The notes under the pieces were generated by a model that did not search any database, was not told the DNA's origin, and was given only the letters and a program-made list of their open reading frames with translations. Shown piece by piece: positions 28,313-34,024 of a DNA stretch of 34,024 nt. This stretch comes from Chara braunii (taxonomy: Eukaryota; Streptophyta; Charophyceae; Charales; Characeae): assembly GCA_003427395.1 (NCBI GenBank), contig BFEA01000009.1, forward strand, positions 6,580,939 through 6,614,962, read 5' to 3'. Both the position numbers and the translations under genes were made by a program. How positions within the stretch are numbered: the stretch's first letter is position 1; each line of letters starts with the position of its first letter.

Positions 28313-31300
28313 ATGAAGCAGCTTATAGTGGAACAAATAGGCCGACTCCTGACCCACCGCCCCAATCTGCCCAGCCCCATGGAACACCCCCCCCCNCCTC
28401 CTCCTCCTCCACCTCCCCCCCCACTTCCCCCTCCCCCCCCTCTACGGCCCCCTTCCCCTCCCGTATTCCCTCAGGTTAGGAAAGCGCCCCAATTGGCCAC
28501 TAAGCTTGCCCAAGCAGACCTTGACATCCGGTCGTTGAATGTTAACGGGTTGATTCAAGCAACAAAAGATAAGAAAGATGCGATATGGAATCTCTTAAAA
28601 TGCCCGATAACCGGAAAATGGCCAGATGCTGTGTGTGTTCAATAAACCCATCTGCAGGACTCTCCGCCGCATATTGCAAAGGCCAAATCAATCTGACCGT
28701 ACACGTGCTATGCGGCCCCGGCCAAGGACCGAGCCTCAGCAGGTGTTGCAATCTGGATACCACCCTCCTCGACGCTCAAACCCAAAGCAGTTGAACACGA
28801 CAATCAAAACGGCAGGTGGGTATGCCTTAAGGTTGAGTTTGAAGAGGAGGAATTCTACCTGGTGAGTATCTATGCTCCTAACGATCCCACTAGCAGGGTG
28901 GAGTTTTGGCTCACGCTTCAGCAGCAGATACCACAGGATGCGCCAATCATCTTCGCAGGAGACTTTAATACCACGTTGGATCCCATGATAGACCGCAGGT
29001 CCTCCTCACAGCAGTATGATCCCAAGTCCCATGGGCCAGATATCCTGGGGCTGAAACAATTTATGGCAGACAGGGAATTAGAGGATGCACACAGACTGCT
29101 ACATCCCTCCCAGCGCGCCTACACGTGTCTATCATCCAGAGGCGAGCGAGGCCTAGCAAATTCACGTATTGATCTTACACTTGTGTCTAAAGACTTGCTG
29201 GGTCTGGTCACAACACCAGAAATAACGACCATCAGCCCATGCAAATCATTTGATCGCAGGATGATCACACTAGGCCTCTCCTTTCATACCCACATACAAA
29301 GGGGGCTAGGATATTTCAAGTTTAATACCTCCTTGCTTCCCCTGACAAAGTTCAAAGACCTCGTCACAACATTTTGGGCCTACTGGCAGACCCAAAAACC
29401 GGAATCCGGGGATAGAGTGTGCTGGTTTAATGAGGGCATTGCACAACTTAGAGAAAGAACCAAGAAATTTTCCATACAACGTGCCAGAGACCGCAAAGCC
29501 ATCCTCGACAAATTGATGCAAGACTTGGAAGATTGGGATGAACAACTCATGCTTGATCCGCTCCACGGCCCCACGTTTGAACAACTGCAACATGCCCGAG
29601 ATCACCTCCAAGAATACTTGCACCATCAAGCCGAGGCATGGAGGATCCAGGCCAAGATTAAACGTGCACATACGGAGGGGACGATGGCAAAAGCCTTTTT
29701 CAAAAAGGCACGTGCTAGAGCAAGGGCCAACACGGTACCCAGGTTTAGACACCCCTTGGACAGCGAGGCCCCAACTGCCACCAATGCGTACTCTATTGCA
29801 GATTATGCGTCCCAGTACTATAGGAACTTGTTTACCTCCCAAACGACCCTGAAGAACCCGGCTGAAGTCAATAACGCTAGGGAAGATCTCCTCAACGCTC
29901 TGTGTTATCGCCTCACACAGCAACAGAAAGAGGAAATGGACAAGCCTCTCACTCAACAAGAACTCCTGGAGGCACTACAGGACATGGAGGATGAAAAGAC
30001 CCCAGGTATAGACTCCTTCCCTAAGGAATTCTGGGTGCAGTTTTGGGAAATGATTAGAGGTGACCTCTTCGAATACACACGGGCTGTTCAGAGGGAGGGG
30101 TCCTTTGGAGGCATGATCGGCCAAGGGGTCACCACGCTCCTCTATAAAAAAGGAGATAGGGAGGACATCCGAAATTACAGGCCTATTATGCTCCTCCCTG
30201 TGCACTACAAAATGGTGGCGAAGGCTCTGACGAAACGCTTGCTGCCACATATGAATGTGCTCATACACCCGGACCAAACAGGATTCATGCCCAACCGCAA
30301 TATCCAAGACAATATCCTGTTAGTGAATGGGACTATGAAGTATGCACGTCAGAGGAAAGTCCCAACAGCCATCATGTTTATAGACTTTGAAAAAACGTAT
30401 GATCATGTTGACTGGGAATTTCTAGATAGATGTCAGTTAAAAATGAATCTTGGCCCGACCTTCTGCCACTGGATACAACTCCTTCATAGAACAGCCACCA
30501 CTAACATTATGCTCAATGGCCACCTCTCACCGCCAATACACTTGCAAAGGTCAGTGCGACAGGGCGACCCGATCGCCCCATTGCTCTTCGTCATCGTTAT
30601 GGAGGCCTTAGCCGCCTGGATCAGATCCCACCCCAAGATCAGCAAAATACCTATTCCAGACATTCCTCACCATCTCATCCCGGTGACGTCGCTGTTTGGT
30701 GACGATCTTACAGTTCTTATCAGGGCGGACGATGACAGCATACGAGCTCTGGCACAGGTCATACATACCTTCTCGCTGGCGGCAGATATGAAGGTTAATT
30801 GGGGTTCTAAGACAGAAGGTTGCTGGCTCCACCCTCAAGGCCAACCACCACCGCCCCAGTCGGTTGTCGCATGGGCACGTGCAGACGAACCTATTAGAAT
30901 CTTAGGGGTGAGGCTGACTGCGCTCGGACCCCCGCCCGATCACGGAGAGGTATTGGTGAATGTGGCAATTGATCGGCTACTGAAATGGGAAGGACTGCAT
31001 ACCTCGCTTGTAGGAAGGGCCTTGGCAATCAATAACGCTGTTCTGGCGGTCATTTGGTATAAACTTGCAGTCTGGCCGCTAAAACCTCCTCAATATGCAA
31101 GACTTAAAACAGCGCTCACAACGTATCTTTGGAAGAACAACGCCAAATTTGAAAGATGTCTGTCCAGGGTAAGATGGGATGTCCTCACACAGCCAAGAAC
31201 CAAAGGGGGATTGGGGATACTGGACCCAGAGAGGGAGTGTGAGGCATTAGTTTTCAAGGTCCTAATTAGACTTCTCATGGGAAATGATATCCCGTGGGCG

Positions 31301-33042
31301 CCCCTCGCTGCCTTGCAGATAGCTGCACTGGCCCCCGAACCGGCTGCGGGCTGCGACATACACCCCTACCGATGGCTCACCAACAGATACTGGACGATCC
31401 CCTCTCCCTCACAAAACAGACAAGCCAATGACCTGCGACAAGTAGCCAGAGTGGATCTGGTTAATGATCCTCTCTGGGCCAATATGCTCAAACTCTGGAG
31501 GACATGTGGTCCGCAACAGAAACGCCCCCCCAACACCTGGCAAGAAATCTGGAGGCAGCCATTGTTTGGCAACCCCTACATCCTGGATGAGGAAGGTGGC
31601 CCCTTCACCCTTACCACAAACTCCCCCTGGCTAATATGGGCAAGAAGAGGGATATTTACGGTGGAGGACCTGTGGGACCTGGTAGCAGCAGATTGGGCAA
31701 CAACGGAACAACTCCAAAGGCGCCTTAAATATGTTAAGAATGTGGGGGAGAAGGCGCTCAAACTCAGGGAGGCCTTGCCTCTGGCCTGGAGGTCCGCCCT
31801 CAAGAACGGTCCCATGGTTAAACAAGGGGATTGGGTAGTGAGATACGCCGGCCTTCCCACCCCGACCGTCATATACAAAGTGATAACTAACTATGACGGC
31901 CAGTGCCAGTTGGAGGCATATGAACCCCATCCGACATGTGCCAGGTTTGCGAAACTAGCACGTAATGACAACCTGGATAGAGAGGAAAACTGGGGAGGAC
32001 TCGTGCAAGTAAGAGTGGTGGGTGACTCCCAGGAAGACTTATGTGTTTACGAACCTGCCACCCCGGTTGCCAGACTCCCGTTTGACCCGGGGGAGTGGGA
32101 GTGGCCGAGTCCCAAGCCTCTTCATACCTGGGATTACACAGTCAGAAGAGGTTACAAAGCGGCGTGCCACACCCTGCCAATTGATCAAATCCTAACCCAA
32201 AGATGGGCACGTGACTCGCCCATGGACTCGCGTATGGTGGAAAACCTGCCCTGGTCAAAAGTCTCCAAAATTATGCCCACAAACTTGAGAGCTTTGCAAT
32301 GGCAGATCCTGCACCGATGCCTCCCTACCCCTGACTGGCTAGTTTCGAGGACAGACCTGGAGGAGAAAGGCCTGCTGTCCCCATCTGTACGTATTGTGGC
32401 AGGGCAACGCCACCAGCTCGGGCCACGATGGAACACTGCCTGCTGGCATGCCCCATGGTCACCCAGCTGTGGCAATGGTGGGATGCAGCCTTCCATTCCC
32501 TCACAGCCCAACATATCCCATGGGATCTTGGGTTGCTGCTTCTGGGGGAGAACCAGCACTTGCTAAAACAATGGTCCCCCTTCGCATCCAACCTCTTTCG
32601 CTATATGAGACTGCCGGTCCTTATGCTGGCTTGGAGAACCAGATGCTCTCGTGAAAGAAGGGACCACCAGCTAGGATTGCGTCAAGCCCAACAGGAAATT
32701 CAGGATGAAATCAGGTCCCGCACATACGATGCATGGAAAGCCTTCAGACGGGCTTACGAAGAAGAAAAAGAGCCTGCGGCCAAGGTAATTTTGAAAGAAA
32801 CCTATACCCAACTTTGGCAAGACCCGCACTGTATCTTTGCGGATCTAGATGCAGGCCTCAACATTCAATGGAAACCATGGAGGACGACAGAACAGTCTTG
32901 GCAGAGGCAACCCTTCCACTGCTTCGAGGTTCCGTACCTGCAACCCAACTTTATCCTCATCCCCCCTCGTTGCCCCTCCCTACTTCCTAACCTCAATCTA
33001 CCTCAACCAACACCCCAACCGCTGCAGACACCCCTCCGCTAG
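28313..33042 (+). pseudogene. LINE-C ORF2, endonuclease and reverse transcriptase
   Basis: ORF2 would nick the target and copy the RNA. It starts at ATG 28313, 37 nt after ORF1, with a poly-Pro linker (28388-28460). Endonuclease motifs: SLNVNGL; then Q-stop-TH where QETH is expected (TAA 28643); TGA at 28694; AGVAIW, IYAPND, AGDFNTTLD, SRIDLTLVS; and FDRR where an Asp-His is usual. A 3.7-kb clean frame follows with RT blocks YRPIMLLP, HPDQTGFMPNRN, FIDFEKTYDHVDW (A), RQGDPIAPLLF (B) and FGDD (C, 30695-30706; FADD is usual). A 1-nt loss near 32370 shifts the frame. The zinc-binding C-x2-C-x12-H-x4-C (32386-32451) and tail then read in the other phase to 33042. Confidence 0.88.
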
Positions 33043-33953
33043 CCCCCATCCGTACAGACGCCCCCCCGACACCCGGTCACCCTGTTAACCCTACCAACCC
33101 GCCCCACTCGGCCCATCCCCTCCCCATCCCTCCCCCCGCCCCCCCCCTCGTCTGACATCGCTACAATGAGGAGCTAATATGCACAAGGCCACAGACGGGG
33201 CATGGAGGTATGGATGCAAGGTGAGAAAAGAAGGATGAGGTGCAGGATTCATAGGACCAGCTGCTGCGGACCGCTTCACCCACGGACATCTTGAAAACAA
33301 CAGTGAGGTATGAACGACATGAATGACATGAAGACATAAACAACAAGACTTGGAGAAGCAAGACGCTGTCTGGTGTGGGACGACGACAGGAGAATCTTGA
33401 TCTCTCAAGTACAGATGCTGTTTCTGCAGATAATGGGGGCTGCTGGTATCGCTGTGTGAAAGGACACACGCACCACGCATAGCAGGGCCCCTGACAAATG
33501 CCTCTTGAACTTCCTCACAGCTTCCCGGTTGTCAAAGGCCTTCAGGTTTATTACAGTGAGAACCACGGGATTAGAAGANGGTACAGGGTTTAATGGGCAC
33601 AAAGGGTTTCANAAACAGGTCCCTGACAAATGGCTCTTGACAACCACGGGATTAGAAGAGGGTACAGGGTTTAATGGGCACAAAGGGTTTCAGAAACAGG
33701 TCTTCAAATGATCACAAAATNTGGGGGGTTGCACACACCGGGGATGGGAGTTCAGTCACTAGTAACAGAAGGAGTGTAGATATAAATGCAAGGCGGACAC
33801 CATCCTGGGTGGGGCTAGGCCAACAGGAAGTACGAGCGCTACAAATTGGGAGGGTACATTCGCAGCCCCGAGGAAAGAAAACAGGATGCTCTAGAGTAGG
33901 AACTCTGAAGGCCATGTGCCCAACAAACATGGCAATACAAAGATGTATCCAAT
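33043..33953 (+). other. LINE-C 3' UTR
   Basis: The first 110 bp is C-rich and continues the proline-rich bias of the ORF2 end. A direct repeat of about 63 bp with period 80 (AACCACGGGATTAGAAGA to AAACAGGTC) lies at 33562-33624 and 33642-33704; both ambiguous bases in the first copy are G in the second. No gene is seen. Confidence 0.6.
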
Positions 33954-34024
33954 GGGACGCTGGACCGATTTCCAGCAGGTGCTGCTCCCCACCAATAGAT
34001 GGAGCCTCCCCGAAGGTGCTAGGT
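33954..34024 (+). repeat. LINE-C 3' module, cut by window edge
   Basis: GGGACGCTGGACCGATTT, then CCAGCAGGTGCTGCTCCCC and ACCAATAGATGGAGCC match the LINE-A and LINE-B tails (GGA/TCC stem subtype). The last bases, GGTGCTAGGT, would begin the second hairpin; the rest lies outside. Confidence 0.7.

Larger units (their letters stand above)
21106..34024 (+). mobile_element. LINE-C, near full-length L1-like retrotransposon
   Basis: This plus-strand non-LTR element runs off the window's right edge. Order: tandem 5' monomers (about 21.1-21.9 kb), ORF1 (22382-28275), a 37-nt spacer, ORF2 (28313-33042), 3' UTR, and the shared 3' module starting at 33954. At about 13 kb it is long for an L1-type element, chiefly because of ORF1. 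The long frames suggest a fairly recent copy, but ORF1 has five internal stops, ORF2 two early stops and a late 1-nt frameshift, and catalytic residues are changed, so it should be inactive. The exact 5' end is not defined and the poly(A) end lies outside. Confidence 0.8.

Noticed and set aside
28276-28470. ORF1 and ORF2 fused through the poly-Pro tract
   Set aside because: Phase 1 reads on after the TGA at 28273, but an ATG at 28313 in the endonuclease phase gives a simpler two-ORF layout. The ambiguous base in the C run means fusion cannot be fully excluded.

Overview
The window looks like a repeat-packed stretch of a eukaryotic nuclear genome. The evidence is several LINE (non-LTR) retrotransposons with poly(A) ends, a tRNA-headed SINE, small inverted-repeat DNA transposons, many microsatellites and long A/T runs, and no compact operon-like gene layout. 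The LINEs read as L1-like: an APE-type endonuclease plus reverse transcriptase in ORF2, and an ORF1 with an N-terminal region resembling plant L1 ORF1 proteins followed by a zinc knuckle. This suggests the green lineage (plant or streptophyte alga), but I cannot name a species. I recognise no host housekeeping gene.

Layout. 1-6.28 kb: a minus-strand SINE (268-424), low-complexity DNA, an exon-like open stretch (4261-4473), GATT/CA/ATC microsatellites and a repeat carrying the LINE 3' module. 6.28-12.24 kb: LINE-A, a decayed minus-strand L1-like element, split by LINE-B, a short 5'-truncated plus-strand copy (10237-11336). 12.4-18.6 kb: isolated copies of the LINE 3' module, a broken proline-rich ORF, a 180-bp MITE flanked by TTAA and a 409-bp fold-back element. 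At 18612-18649 lies a perfect head-to-head pair of Tn5 mosaic ends, almost certainly a Nextera mate-pair adapter left in the assembly. 18.65-21.1 kb: further 3'-module, TTAA-MITE and CACTA-like pieces and a 36-bp hairpin minisatellite. About 21.1 kb to the window end: LINE-C, close to full length, with tandem 5' monomers, a very long Q-rich ORF1, ORF2 with endonuclease, RT and zinc-binding region, and a 3' UTR ending in the shared module.

The unifying theme is a LINE 3' module of about 55 nt, followed in several copies by a second hairpin and poly(A). It occurs at least nine times on both strands. Its stems differ between copies in ways that keep pairing, which suggests a structured RNA tail recognised by the LINE RT and shared with the tRNA-derived SINE. 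LINE-C is a recently decayed copy: long frames survive, but stop codons, one late frameshift and several changed catalytic residues indicate that it is not autonomous.

Assembly cautions: the Tn5 junction makes 18.6 kb a doubtful join; the 315-N gap at 22455 is flanked by the same 68 bp on both sides and may not exist; a 130-N gap sits in the LINE-B tail.
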